Assembly (NCBI GenBank): GCA_032095175.1
Contig: DAMCZI010000035.1
Location: 1 to 46,539 of the forward strand
Length of the DNA stretch: 46,539 nucleotides
Source of the DNA: DAMCZI01 sp032095175
Lineage (GTDB): Bacteria > Bacillota > Clostridia > Clostridiales > Caloramatoraceae
Reading direction: 5' to 3'
In this document: positions 30,836 to 40,172 of the stretch, in pieces
Layout of the letters: each line of letters opens with the position of its first letter
Numbering within the stretch: the stretch's first letter is position 1
Notes under the pieces: model-generated
The model's input: only the letters and a program-made list of their open reading frames with translations
Told to the model about the DNA's origin: nothing
Databases searched by the model: none
Position numbers and translations under genes: made by a program

Positions 30836-32191
30836 TTGAAAATTCATAAGTATAAAAAATGTGATATGAACATTGTAATAGATGTTAATAGTGGTGCCAT
30901 TCATATAGTTGACGATGTGGTTTATGACGTATTGGATTTATATGAAGGAAAAAGTAGTAATGAGATAATTGAGGCTTTAAAGGGTAAATATAATGAAAAT
31001 GTAATTATGGAGTCTATTAATGAAATAAAAACACTTGTAGATGAAGAAATGCTTTACACAGATGATATATATAAGGATATGTTGTCAAATAACGATTCTC
31101 CATCATATGTAAAGGCATTATGCCTAAACATTGCACATGATTGCAATCTTAAGTGTAAGTACTGCTTCGCTTCAGAGGGAGAGTACCATGGAGAAAGAAA
31201 GCTAATGAGCAGCGAGACAGGAAAAAAGGCCATTGATTTTGTAATAGAAAACTCAGGCCCAAGGCATAACATAGAGGTAGATTTATTTGGTGGAGAGCCT
31301 CTTATGAACTTTGAGGCTGTAAAAGAAATAGTTAAATATGCAAGAATCAGGGAAAAGGAAGCCAATAAAAATATAAGGTTTACAATGACAACTAATGCTA
31401 CCCTTTTAAATGATGAAATTATGAAATTCATTGATGAAGAGATGGGTAATATTGTATTAAGTATCGATGGAAGAAAAGAAGTTAATGATTATATAAGAAC
31501 AAGAAGAGATGGCTCAGGTACATTTGATTCAATACTTCCAAAGATAAAGTCCATGGTTGAAATGAGAAAAAATGGAAAACAATATTATGTTCGAGGAACC
31601 TTTACAAGCAAAAATCTTGATTTTTACAACGATGTAATGGCAATGGCTAATGAAGGGTTCAAAGAGATTTCTATTGAACCAGTTGTTTTAGAAGATGGAA
31701 ATCCTCTAGCTTTGAAAAAGGAACACCTTGAAAAGATATTTGAGCAGTATGACATACTGACTGATGAAATAATAAGAAGAGAAAAGGAAGGTAATGCCTT
31801 TAAATTTTATCATTTCAACATAGATGTAAACGGAGGCCCATGTGTATATAAGAGAGTTTCAGGCTGTGGAGCCGGACATGAATATGTTGCAGTAACTCCA
31901 GAAGGAGATATATATCCATGCCATCAGTTTGTAGGAAATGATAAATTCAAGATGGGAAATTTGTATACTGGTGGATTTGATAAGGAAATAGTAGAATTAT
32001 TTAAGCATGGAAACATATATTCAAAGCCTAAATGTATGGATTGCTGGGCAAGGTTCTACTGCAGCGGTGGATGCCAGGCAAATAATTATAACTTTAATGG
32101 TGACATACATGAGCCATATGCATTAGGCTGTAAAATGATGAAAAAACGTGTTGAGTGTGCAATAGCAATTAAAACAAAGCTAATGGAATAG
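30836..32191 (+). CDS. scfB: SCIFF maturase, radical SAM/SPASM enzyme
   Basis: A 451-residue enzyme. The N-terminal ~85 residues are a peptide-recognition (RRE-like) domain. The radical-SAM CxxxCxxC is C103, C107, C110 (CNLKCKYC), followed by DLFGGEPLMNF. The C-terminal SPASM region has cysteines in GPCVYKRVSGCGAG, IYPCHQF, CMDCWARFYCSGGC and LGCKM for two auxiliary clusters. It forms thioether bonds in ScfA. The start is TTG at 30836 with GAGGAGGAA upstream; no ATG fits. Low start strength together with the upstream hairpin fits low enzyme to precursor ratio. Confidence 0.95.
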   Translation: MKIHKYKKCDMNIVIDVNSGAIHIVDDVVYDVLDLYEGKSSNEIIEALKGKYNENVIMESINEIKTLVDEEMLYTDDIYKDMLSNNDSPSYVKALCLNIAHDCNLKCKYCFASEGEYHGERKLMSSETGKKAIDFVIENSGPRHNIEVDLFGGEPLMNFEAVKEIVKYARIREKEANKNIRFTMTTNATLLNDEIMKFIDEEMGNIVLSIDGRKEVNDYIRTRRDGSGTFDSILPKIKSMVEMRKNGKQYYVRGTFTSKNLDFYNDVMAMANEGFKEISIEPVVLEDGNPLALKKEHLEKIFEQYDILTDEIIRREKEGNAFKFYHFNIDVNGGPCVYKRVSGCGAGHEYVAVTPEGDIYPCHQFVGNDKFKMGNLYTGGFDKEIVELFKHGNIYSKPKCMDCWARFYCSGGCQANNYNFNGDIHEPYALGCKMMKKRVECAIAIKTKLME

Positions 32192-32373
32192 TAATAGTGA
32201 AAAGCATAAATTTATAACTGGTTATTATTACACATATATGTCCTCTATTGGAATATTTTGAAATAATTTTAGGCAAAATAGTAACTTATAAAAAAGTCGC
32301 TATTCAGCTTGGGACAAGCGTTTTACCAGTTTTAAGTATGCAGAATTACATGAATGTACACAAATAGCTAAAG

Positions 32374-32402
32374 TTGACTAAAAACACCAACGGTTGTATA
32401 AT
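32374..32402 (+). promoter_or_regulatory. Strong sigma-A promoter of secDF
   Basis: TTGACT at 32374-32379 and TATAAT at 32397-32402 with exactly 17 bases between, 33 bases before the secD start. Confidence 0.85.
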
Positions 32403-32435
32403 AAGCATATCGACTTTGTCAAAGGGGGATACAAT

Positions 32436-33671
32436 ATGAAAAGAAAAAGTGCAATTACGTTTATTGTAAGTGCAGTACTTATTGTTTTTTTTGCCGTGAT
32501 TCTTTTAAATGGAATGCCTCTTGGTAAAAACTACAGATTTAAGCCGCTAAAAGACAGCTTAAAGCTTGGTCTTGACTTAAAGGGTGGAGTTTATATTGAA
32601 GAGGAAATATTGGACAAGAATGTTGATCAGGAAAAGGTCAACAGAGCTAGAGAACTTTTAGACCTAAGAGTAAATAACCTTGGAGTAACAGAATCATCTG
32701 TTACCATCGATGGAAGTAACAGAATAAGAATCGAGATCCCAGGTATGTACAATGCAGACGAAGCCCTTGCAACAGTAGGAAAGACTGGTGAACTTAGATT
32801 TGTCGGACCAGAAAAGGATGTAATAATCACTGGAAAAGACGTTGAGGATGCAACTGTAGGAATGGATCAGAGAACTAATGAACCAGTTATACAGCTAAAG
32901 CTTAAGAGCGAAGGAGCTAAAAAGTTCTATGAAGCTACAACAAAATATGTTGGAAAGCAAATAGCAATATACATGGATGAAGAGGTTGTATCTGCACCAA
33001 GAGTTAATGAACCAATACCAAGTGGAGAAGCAATAATACAAGGAAGTAAGGATTTAGAGGATGCAAAGAGAGTTGCCGGTATTATAAAGTCAGGAGCACT
33101 TCCTGTTAAGCTACAGCCTGCTTCAGTTAAGACAATAGGACCATCCCTTGGAGCAGAAGCTATCCCTACCAGTGCTAAAGCCGCTGCTGTTGGTATTGCA
33201 CTTGTAATGATTTTTATGCTTTTATATTATAAAATACCTGGACTTATAGCTGACCTTGCACTTACAGTTTATATAATATTAACTGTTTTAATATATACAC
33301 AGGTATTAAAGGCTACCCTTACATTGCCCGGAATCGCAGGTTTACTTCTTTCAATAGGTATGGCAGTTGATGCTAACGTACTTATATTTGAAAGAATAAA
33401 GGAAGAATTAAAGGTTGGAAAATCCTTAAAAACTGCAATAGATGCAGGTTTCCACAGAGCTTTATCATCAATACTTGACTCAAATATTACTACTTTAATA
33501 GCAGGATTTGTACTCTACTTCCTAGGCTCTGGTTCAGTAAAGGGTTTTGCATTAACACTTATTACAGGTATAATTTGCAGTATGTTTACAGCAATAACTG
33601 TAACAAGGTTCCTTTTAAAATCATTTGTTAACGCTGAATGGATTAAGAACTTAAAATATTTTGGGGCATAG
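32436..33671 (+). CDS. secD: Protein translocase subunit SecD
   Basis: A 411-residue RND-like membrane protein: an N-terminal helix (AITFIVSAVLIVFFAVILL), KLGLDLKGGVYIEEE, a short extracytoplasmic P1 domain, and a C-terminal five-helix bundle with GIAGLLLSIGMAVDANVLIFERIKEE. It uses the proton gradient to pull exported proteins from SecYEG. The ATG at 32436 follows AAAGGGGGA; the 14 codons upstream have no ribosome site. secF follows after 11 bp. Confidence 0.95.
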   Translation: MKRKSAITFIVSAVLIVFFAVILLNGMPLGKNYRFKPLKDSLKLGLDLKGGVYIEEEILDKNVDQEKVNRARELLDLRVNNLGVTESSVTIDGSNRIRIEIPGMYNADEALATVGKTGELRFVGPEKDVIITGKDVEDATVGMDQRTNEPVIQLKLKSEGAKKFYEATTKYVGKQIAIYMDEEVVSAPRVNEPIPSGEAIIQGSKDLEDAKRVAGIIKSGALPVKLQPASVKTIGPSLGAEAIPTSAKAAAVGIALVMIFMLLYYKIPGLIADLALTVYIILTVLIYTQVLKATLTLPGIAGLLLSIGMAVDANVLIFERIKEELKVGKSLKTAIDAGFHRALSSILDSNITTLIAGFVLYFLGSGSVKGFALTLITGIICSMFTAITVTRFLLKSFVNAEWIKNLKYFGA

Positions 33672-33682
33672 GAGGGGTTTTG

Positions 33683-34540
33683 ATGCTTAAGATTGTAGAA
33701 AAAACGAAACTATGGTTTGCAATATCCCTTATTATCATTACCATTGGAATGGTTACTTTAGCGATTAGAGGCCTAAATGTTGGAATAGATTTCGCTGGTG
33801 GAACGGTTGTTACTATTCAAATAGGAAAAGATTTCAATGTTGAGGATGTAAGAAAGATTGCTGAAAAGTATGACAAACAGGCACAGGTACAAGAGATTCA
33901 AGGTAATGAAGTTACAATTAGAGGAAAAGAAATAGAAGATGCAGAAGTAAAGCAGATGTTCAATGAGGTAAAAGAAAAATACCAGCTTAAGGAAGATGCA
34001 ATGAGAGACTCTGCAAGACAAGGACCTTCAGTTAGTAAGGAACTTAAAAGAAATTCTGTATTAGCTATGCTTGTTGCAGCTGCACTTATGCTTGTTTATA
34101 TAACATTTAGATTTGAATATAAATCAGGTGTGTCAGCAATTGTAGCACTTCTACATGATGTATTGATTACTGTATCTGTTTATGCATTGCTTAACATACC
34201 AGTAAACAGCAGCTTTATAGCAGCGCTTTTAACTATACTTGGATATTCAATAAACGATACAATAGTTGTTTTTGATAGAATAAGAGAAAACAAAAAGCTT
34301 GGCAGATACAAGGATTATGGAACCCTTGCAAATGCAAGTATAACACAGACAATGTCAAGATCTATAAATACTGTTTTAACAACATTATTTACAATAACAG
34401 CAGTATATATACTAGGAGTTCCATCAATAAAGGAATTCGCATTACCACTTATAATTGGTATATTGAGTGGTACTTATTCATCAATATTCATAGCAAGCCC
34501 ATTATGGGTTTTATGGAAAAAGAAAGAAAAATATGCTTAA
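33683..34540 (+). CDS. secF: Protein translocase subunit SecF
   Basis: A 285-residue partner of SecD: helix 1 (LWFAISLIIITIGMVTLAIRGL), GIDFAGGTVVTIQ, then five helices with LTILGYSINDTIVVFDRIREN and SINTVLTTLFTI. ATG at 33683 follows GGAGGGG; a TTG directly before it is in frame but too close to the site. The last residues KKKEKYA are the cytosolic tail. Confidence 0.95.
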   Translation: MLKIVEKTKLWFAISLIIITIGMVTLAIRGLNVGIDFAGGTVVTIQIGKDFNVEDVRKIAEKYDKQAQVQEIQGNEVTIRGKEIEDAEVKQMFNEVKEKYQLKEDAMRDSARQGPSVSKELKRNSVLAMLVAAALMLVYITFRFEYKSGVSAIVALLHDVLITVSVYALLNIPVNSSFIAALLTILGYSINDTIVVFDRIRENKKLGRYKDYGTLANASITQTMSRSINTVLTTLFTITAVYILGVPSIKEFALPLIIGILSGTYSSIFIASPLWVLWKKKEKYA

Positions 34541-34547
34541 ATCCATT

Positions 34548-34577
34548 TGAGCCAGCTTAGTCTGGCTCTTTTTGTTG
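34548..34577 (+). terminator. Terminator of secDF
   Basis: GAGCCAGCTTAGTCTGGCTCTTTTTGTT: stem GAGCCAG/CTGGCTC with a T-run, just after secF. Confidence 0.88.
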
Positions 34578-34585
34578 AGGATTTA

Positions 34586-34697
34586 TATATAAATCGTAAA
34601 ATTCTTTACATTTTGTTTTTTTAAACAGCACTGCTAAATTGGTTCGACCCTAGGATGTTTAAAAAGACAGAATGTAATAGAATTTTTGATTTGTATA
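34586..34697 (-). mobile_element. Family B MITE, copy B3 (inverted, intact)
   Basis: 112 bp, reverse complement of B1/B2: ends TATATAAATCGT and TTTTTGATTTGTATA, arms ATTCTTTACATTTTG and AGACAGAATGTAATAGAAT, flanked by TA on both sides. The uninterrupted copy shows the element's full sequence without a nested insertion. Confidence 0.9.
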
Positions 34698-34770
34698 TAT
34701 AAAAATTTTATGAAATGGAATTATAAACATTGAATAATTTTAAAAACTAAATTATAATATATTTTGCTTT

Positions 34771-34876
34771 ACTTATCTATTGAGGGTTTATTACGATTAT
34801 ATTAATAGATAAGTGACCTATGATTTTGCATAAATGTTAAGGGTCGAGCAATGTAGAATCATATATGCGAAACATA
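34771..34876 (+). repeat. Family A element, copy A6, with a different 5' hairpin
   Basis: The 3' half is family A (GCATAAATG, GGGTCGAGCAATGTAGAATC, CATATATGCGAAACATA), keeping hairpin 2. The 5' hairpin is replaced by another: ACTTATCTATT/AATAGATAAGT. The first loop segment is therefore absent. It ends about 29 bp before the recJ start. Confidence 0.8.
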
Positions 34877-34905
34877 TAGTTGGCCAATTATAAGGGGAAA
34901 ATGTT

Positions 34906-37296
34906 ATGAAAAAATGGATTGTTAAGAACAGATTTAAAGATGAAAGCAGATTACATAATAATGTTATAATAAGTAATCTTTTGCTATCAAGAGGCATTAA
35001 TGACATAGAAAAAAGCAATGATTTTTTGAATCCAGAGATTAATGGTCTGCATGATCCTTTTTTACTTATGGACATGGGTAGAGCTGTTGACAGGATAGAC
35101 GAAGCTATAAAAGGAAGAGAAAAGATAACTATATATGGCGATTATGATGTGGATGGTATTACTAGTACATCCATACTTTATACTGCTCTAAAAAGGATAG
35201 GAGCTGACATTAGTTATTATATACCGGATAGAATATCAGAGGGATATGGAATAAATAATAAGGCTATTGATTATATTAAATCAATTGGTACAAACCTTAT
35301 TATAACAGTTGACTGTGGTATATCTGCAGTAAATGAAATTGAGTATGCAAGGGAAAATGGAATTGATGTAATAGTAACTGATCATCATGAATGTGGAGAA
35401 GTTATCCCTGATACTATTGTCGTAAATCCTAAAAGAAATGGGTGTAATTATCCTTTCAAAGAGCTTGCAGGTTGTGGAGTTGCATTTAAGCTTATCCAAG
35501 CATTATGGACAAAATATGAACTTACAGGATTTGAGGAGTTCATAGACATTTGTTCAATAGGAACAATTGCTGATATAGTTGAGCTTAGGGAAGAAAACAG
35601 AATAATTGTGAAGAGGGGACTTGAAAGATTAGAATCAAGTAGAAGATGCGGCATTACAGCGCTAAAAAATGTTTCTGGGATAGATGGAGAATTGAATTCA
35701 TATAGTATAGCCTTTCAGATAGCACCAAGAATAAACGCCGCAGGAAGATTAAGCGATGCAAAAATAGCAGTGGAGCTTTTTACAACCTGTGATTATGATA
35801 AAGCAATGCAAATTGCAAAGTATCTGGACAATGAGAATAAGAATAGACAAAATATTGAAGATAATATACTAAATGAAGCAATTGATATGATAAATGAAGG
35901 TTATGACCTAAAGCAGCAAAGAGTAATTATATTATCATCTCCTAAATGGCATATAGGAGTTGTTGGGATTGTTGCCTCAAGAATATTGGAAAGATATAAT
36001 AGACCGGTAATACTAATATGCGAGGAAGATGAGATTGGAAGAGGTTCTGGAAGAAGTATAGATGGCTTTAATCTTTTTGAAAATATCAGTGCATGTAAGG
36101 ATTTGCTGTTAAAGTTTGGAGGACATGAGCTTGCAGCAGGAATTACTATTGAAAAATCAAAAATAAATGAGTTTAGAAAAAGGCTAAATGAGTTAGCCCT
36201 TAAAGTTGATCCAGAATATTTTCAAAGTAAAATAAACATAGATATGGATGTTCCAAGTCAGCTTGTTAATATTGAAACTGCTGAATTGTTAAAGACATTT
36301 GAACCCTTTGGAGCAGGAAACCCTTCCCCTGTATTTTGTATGGAGGGATTGAAGGTGATTTCTAAAAGGGGAGTAGGGAATAAGGAACAGCATTTAAAAA
36401 TGATACTTGATAAAGATGAAAAAAGCTATGACTGTATTATGTTTGGCGGCAGCATGGAATATATTGATAAGAACTGGGGCAGAGTAGATGCAGCTTTCAA
36501 TATGGACATAAACAATTGGAATAATAAAAAAAATCTTCAGTTTATATTAAAGGACTTAAAACCTAATGCAGTGTGGATTAATGAATATATAGAAGAAAAT
36601 TATTATAGATATATAAAGAACACAATTAATGAAAAGGTGATAGATAATGATCTAAATAGAATAATATTTAAAAAGAAGGATAATGAATTTTTAAAGGAAT
36701 TTATATACTTTAATCATGGTTATGTATTAGTATCTTCTATAGAATCGGTGAAGGATATTAATTTTATTTTAGACAGTGTAGATATATCACTTGGGAAAAA
36801 TTATGGATGTGGTACTCAAATTATATTCTGTCCAGTAATAGAAGATATTGAATTTGAAAATAATGAAGTGCTTATATATGACTTTTTACCAGGAGAGTAC
36901 GAATATTCATTAATAGAAGAGAAAGCTAAAAATTCAATTTATAATTTCTACTTCAAAGAAACATTTGAACAGATGGATGACTATGCAGAGAAATTAACAA
37001 TAAATGAGGGTTTAGTACTTAAATTCATAGAGAATTTGAGTTATAATGGAGTTGTTGGCACAATCAGGGAAATTGCACAGGAATATAATATAAATCCATA
37101 TAAAATGTTTAAGCTTGTTTCATGGCTTAAGGATAATAATTTTATTGAATTGCGTGCCAAGGGTGAAGTTATAAAGATAGAACTTAAAAAGGGGTGTAAC
37201 ACTACTGATTTAAAAATTGGAGAGCAGACAGTAGTTGAAAAATTATATAAATTAAAAAATAAGTTTAAAACCTATTTAGAGGAGGAAATCATATGA
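34906..37296 (+). CDS. recJ: Single-stranded-DNA-specific 5'-3' exonuclease RecJ
   Basis: A 796-residue long-form RecJ. The DHH phosphoesterase core has IYGDYDVDGITSTSIL, VDCGIS, VTDHHECGE (about residue 158) and the DHHA1 motif (FGGHELAAG) near 400, then an OB-fold (FEPFGAGNPSPVF). The C-terminal ~230 residues form an extra domain with a winged-helix-like end. It acts in repair and recombination. The stop overlaps the apt start (ATGA). The ATG follows AGGGGAAAATGTT. Confidence 0.95.
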   Translation: MKKWIVKNRFKDESRLHNNVIISNLLLSRGINDIEKSNDFLNPEINGLHDPFLLMDMGRAVDRIDEAIKGREKITIYGDYDVDGITSTSILYTALKRIGADISYYIPDRISEGYGINNKAIDYIKSIGTNLIITVDCGISAVNEIEYARENGIDVIVTDHHECGEVIPDTIVVNPKRNGCNYPFKELAGCGVAFKLIQALWTKYELTGFEEFIDICSIGTIADIVELREENRIIVKRGLERLESSRRCGITALKNVSGIDGELNSYSIAFQIAPRINAAGRLSDAKIAVELFTTCDYDKAMQIAKYLDNENKNRQNIEDNILNEAIDMINEGYDLKQQRVIILSSPKWHIGVVGIVASRILERYNRPVILICEEDEIGRGSGRSIDGFNLFENISACKDLLLKFGGHELAAGITIEKSKINEFRKRLNELALKVDPEYFQSKINIDMDVPSQLVNIETAELLKTFEPFGAGNPSPVFCMEGLKVISKRGVGNKEQHLKMILDKDEKSYDCIMFGGSMEYIDKNWGRVDAAFNMDINNWNNKKNLQFILKDLKPNAVWINEYIEENYYRYIKNTINEKVIDNDLNRIIFKKKDNEFLKEFIYFNHGYVLVSSIESVKDINFILDSVDISLGKNYGCGTQIIFCPVIEDIEFENNEVLIYDFLPGEYEYSLIEEKAKNSIYNFYFKETFEQMDDYAEKLTINEGLVLKFIENLSYNGVVGTIREIAQEYNINPYKMFKLVSWLKDNNFIELRAKGEVIKIELKKGCNTTDLKIGEQTVVEKLYKLKNKFKTYLEEEII

Positions 37297-37811
37297 ATTT
37301 AAAGGAAAAAATAAGGGTGATAGAGGGATTCCCAAAGGAAGGTATAAGCTTTAAGGATATTACTACTATACTTCAGGATGGAGAGGCATTAAGATATACA
37401 GTAGATAAACTTATAGAATTTGTTAAGGATAAGAAAATTGATGTAATTGTAGGGCCAGAAGCAAGGGGATTTTTAATGGGAACACCAATTGCATATAAGC
37501 TTGGAGTTGGATTTGTACCTGTAAGAAAGCCAGGAAAGCTTCCAGCTGATACTATTAAATATGAATATGATCTTGAATATGGAAGTGATGCCCTTGAGAT
37601 TCATAAGGATTCAATAAAGCCAGGACAAAAGGTTTTAATTGTTGATGACCTCCTTGCAACAGGTGGAACAATAGGATCAGTTGCAAAGCTTGTGGAGCAG
37701 CTTGGAGGAGAAGTTGTTGCAATAAACTTTTTAATAGAATTAACTGGCCTTAATGGAAGAGAAAAGTTAAAGGGATATGAAGTAAATTCATTGGTACAGT
37801 ATGAGTTTTAG
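37293..37811 (+). CDS. apt: Adenine phosphoribosyltransferase
   Basis: A 172-residue Apt: IRVIEGFPKEGISFKDITTIL start, VGPEARGFLMGTPIAYKLG, and PRPP loop VLIVDDLLATGGTIG. It makes AMP from adenine and PRPP. Length is normal. Its ATG overlaps the recJ stop by 4 bp, with GAGGAGG inside the end of recJ. The recJ-apt-relA order is common in Firmicutes. A family D half-element starts 1 bp after the stop. Confidence 0.96.
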   Translation: MNLKEKIRVIEGFPKEGISFKDITTILQDGEALRYTVDKLIEFVKDKKIDVIVGPEARGFLMGTPIAYKLGVGFVPVRKPGKLPADTIKYEYDLEYGSDALEIHKDSIKPGQKVLIVDDLLATGGTIGSVAKLVEQLGGEVVAINFLIELTGLNGREKLKGYEVNSLVQYEF

Positions 37812-37812
37812 T

Positions 37813-37892
37813 TAGACGTATTAAAGAAAATAATAAATCAATATTTTAGTTTGTTTTGTGTAATACTTCATCAATGGAGGCTCAAGTTAGTT
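37813..37892. repeat. Family D element, copy D2 (left half only)
   Basis: TAGACGTATTAAAGAAAATAA continues as in D1 (TCAATATTTT, TTGTTTTGTGTAATACTTC) up to about the centre of the palindrome (AGGCTCAAGTTAG), where similarity stops. The right arm is missing. Confidence 0.82.
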
Positions 37893-37942
37893 AACAAAAA
37901 ATTTGCAAAATTTTCGAACTTAATATATAATATATAAAAAAT

Positions 37943-37970
37943 ATGGCTGGTATTTATACCAGCCATTATT
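37943..37970 (+). terminator. Hairpin between apt and relA
   Basis: ATGGCTGGTAT-tt-ATACCAGCCAT followed by TATTG. It is a perfect 11-bp stem immediately ahead of the relA ribosome site. It may end recJ-apt transcription or affect relA expression. Confidence 0.7.
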
Positions 37971-37995
37971 GTAGTTGAGTGAAAAGAGGGCTAAT

Positions 37996-40161
37996 ATGCT
38001 TCAAAAGTTACTGGATAAAATTATGGAATGTAGACTTGATGTTGATACAGACATGATTGAAAAGGCTTATTACTATGCCGAAAAGGCTCATATAAATCAG
38101 CTAAGGGAATCTGGTGAACCCTATGTTATGCACCCTGTTGAGGTTGCAGTTATACTTGTAGAAATGGGGCTTGATACAGATACTATTTGTGCTGGACTTC
38201 TTCATGATGTAGTTGAAGATACGGAACACACCTATGAGGATATAAAAAATGAGTTTAATGAAGAAATTGCAAATCTTGTTGAGGGTGTTACAAAGCTTGG
38301 AAAGATAGAGTATAAATCCAAGGAAGAACAGCAGGCAGAGAATATTAGAAAAATGCTTCTTGCAATGGCAAAGGATGTAAGGGTAATTCTTATAAAGCTT
38401 GCTGACAGGCTTCATAATATGAGAACTCTCAAATATCGTACTCCTGATAAACAAAAGAGTACCTCTCAGGAAACCATTGATATTTATGCGCCGTTAGCTC
38501 ACAGGCTTGGTATATCAAAGGTGAAATGGGAGCTTGAAGATTTGTGCCTTAGATATTTAAATCAAGAGGAATATTATGAGCTGGTAAATTTAATAGCTCA
38601 AAAAAGAGCTCAGAGAGAGAACCAGATAACACAAATAGTTAATACATTAAGGGGGAAGCTTGACGAAGCTAAGATAGAAGCGGATATTGAGGGAAGACCT
38701 AAACATTTTTACAGCATATATAGAAAAATGCACTTCAAAAATAAAACATTTGATCAAATCTTTGATCTTCTTGCAGTGAGAGTAATTGTTGATTCGGTTA
38801 AGGACTGCTACACAGTACTTGGGTTTGCCCATGAGCTGTGGAAGCCAATACCTGGAAGATTCAAGGATTATATTGCTATGCCAAAACCAAACATGTATCA
38901 ATCTCTTCATTCTACGGTTATAGGACCAGGCGGACAGCCTTTTGAAATACAGATAAGGACCTGGGAAATGCATAAAACTGCTGAGTATGGTATTGCAGCT
39001 CACTGGAAATATAAGGAAGGTATCGGAGAGTCTGATATTGAACACAAATATAAATGGATAAGACAGATAGTTGAATATCAAAAGGAAACAAATGATGCAA
39101 AGGAATTCATGGAAACTATTAAAATTGATCTGTTTTCCGATGAAGTATTTGTATTTACACCAAAGGGGTCTATTATAGATCTTCCTATTGATTCAACACC
39201 TATAGATTTTGCATATAGAATACACACCGATATCGGAAACAAGTGTGTTGGAGCTAAGGCTAATGGAAAGATGGTGCCACTTGACTATAAACTAAATACA
39301 GGAGATATTGTTGAGGTAATAACATCTTCTTCTTCAAAGGGACCAAGTAGAGATTGGTTGAATATTGCAAAGAGCTCCCAGGCTAAAAATAAAATAAGAC
39401 AATGGTTTAGAAAAACCTTTAAGGAAGAAAATCTTGAAAAAGGTAGAGATAGCTTTGAGAGGGAGATAAAAAGGCATGGATTGCTCTATGATGACGTAAT
39501 GAAGTCTGAATATCTAAACACTATTTTAAAAAGACTAAATATGTCTCAAATGGATGATTTATATCAGTCCATTGGAAGCGGTGCCTATACTGCTTCTCAG
39601 ATAATAACGAAGATTAAGGAAGAAATAAGAAGAAATGAACCTGAAGGAAAAACTGTAAAGGATACAGAGAAGCCTCAGGCTGAAAAGAAGAAAAAAAGAG
39701 GAGAGAACAAAAAGCCAGGAATAGAAATAAAGGGTGAAAGAGACATACTTGTAAGGTTTGCAAAGTGCTGCAATCCTGTTCCCGGTGATGATGTTGTTGG
39801 CTTTATTACAAAGGGAAGAGGCGTTTCAATACACAGAACTGATTGTAAAAACTTTGAAAATATATCAAAGGTTGAACCAGAAAGAGTTGTGGAAGCAAGT
39901 TGGACAGGTGAGCGTACAACAGATTTTCTTGCTGATATTCAAATAGAAGCTAGTGATAGGAATGGATTACTTGCTGAGATAACTAATATAATAACAAGTG
40001 CAAAAACCTTTGTTAGGTCAATTAATGCAAGAACAAATAAAAATCATATGGCATTGATAAGTTTAACACTGCAGGTAACTGATGTTGAACAGTTAGAAAA
40101 GTTAATGAGGGATTTTAGAAAGGTTACAGGAGTAATGGACGTATATAGAAGCAGAAGTTAA
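37996..40161 (+). CDS. relA: Bifunctional (p)ppGpp synthetase/hydrolase (RelA/SpoT, Rel)
   Basis: A 721-residue long RSH protein: the HD hydrolase domain (HPVEVAVILVEMG with H46, LLHDVVEDT with H70-D71), the synthetase domain (GRPKHFYSIYRKM, YQSLHSTVIGPGG, AAHWKYKEG), TGS (VFVFTPKGSIIDLP), a zinc-finger/helical region (RFAKCCNPVPGDDVVGFITKGRG) and a C-terminal ACT domain. Both active sites look complete. The start ATG at 37996 follows AGAGGG; an in-frame TTG at 37975 lacks a site. It precedes dtd by 11 bp. Confidence 0.96.
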   Translation: MLQKLLDKIMECRLDVDTDMIEKAYYYAEKAHINQLRESGEPYVMHPVEVAVILVEMGLDTDTICAGLLHDVVEDTEHTYEDIKNEFNEEIANLVEGVTKLGKIEYKSKEEQQAENIRKMLLAMAKDVRVILIKLADRLHNMRTLKYRTPDKQKSTSQETIDIYAPLAHRLGISKVKWELEDLCLRYLNQEEYYELVNLIAQKRAQRENQITQIVNTLRGKLDEAKIEADIEGRPKHFYSIYRKMHFKNKTFDQIFDLLAVRVIVDSVKDCYTVLGFAHELWKPIPGRFKDYIAMPKPNMYQSLHSTVIGPGGQPFEIQIRTWEMHKTAEYGIAAHWKYKEGIGESDIEHKYKWIRQIVEYQKETNDAKEFMETIKIDLFSDEVFVFTPKGSIIDLPIDSTPIDFAYRIHTDIGNKCVGAKANGKMVPLDYKLNTGDIVEVITSSSSKGPSRDWLNIAKSSQAKNKIRQWFRKTFKEENLEKGRDSFEREIKRHGLLYDDVMKSEYLNTILKRLNMSQMDDLYQSIGSGAYTASQIITKIKEEIRRNEPEGKTVKDTEKPQAEKKKKRGENKKPGIEIKGERDILVRFAKCCNPVPGDDVVGFITKGRGVSIHRTDCKNFENISKVEPERVVEASWTGERTTDFLADIQIEASDRNGLLAEITNIITSAKTFVRSINARTNKNHMALISLTLQVTDVEQLEKLMRDFRKVTGVMDVYRSRS

Positions 40162-40172
40162 GGAGTGATTGG

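Noticed and set aside
6155..34876. Family A copies as a CRISPR-like array
   Set aside because: The copies are scattered over 28 kb with unrelated genes between, there are no regular spacers, and no cas genes are present.
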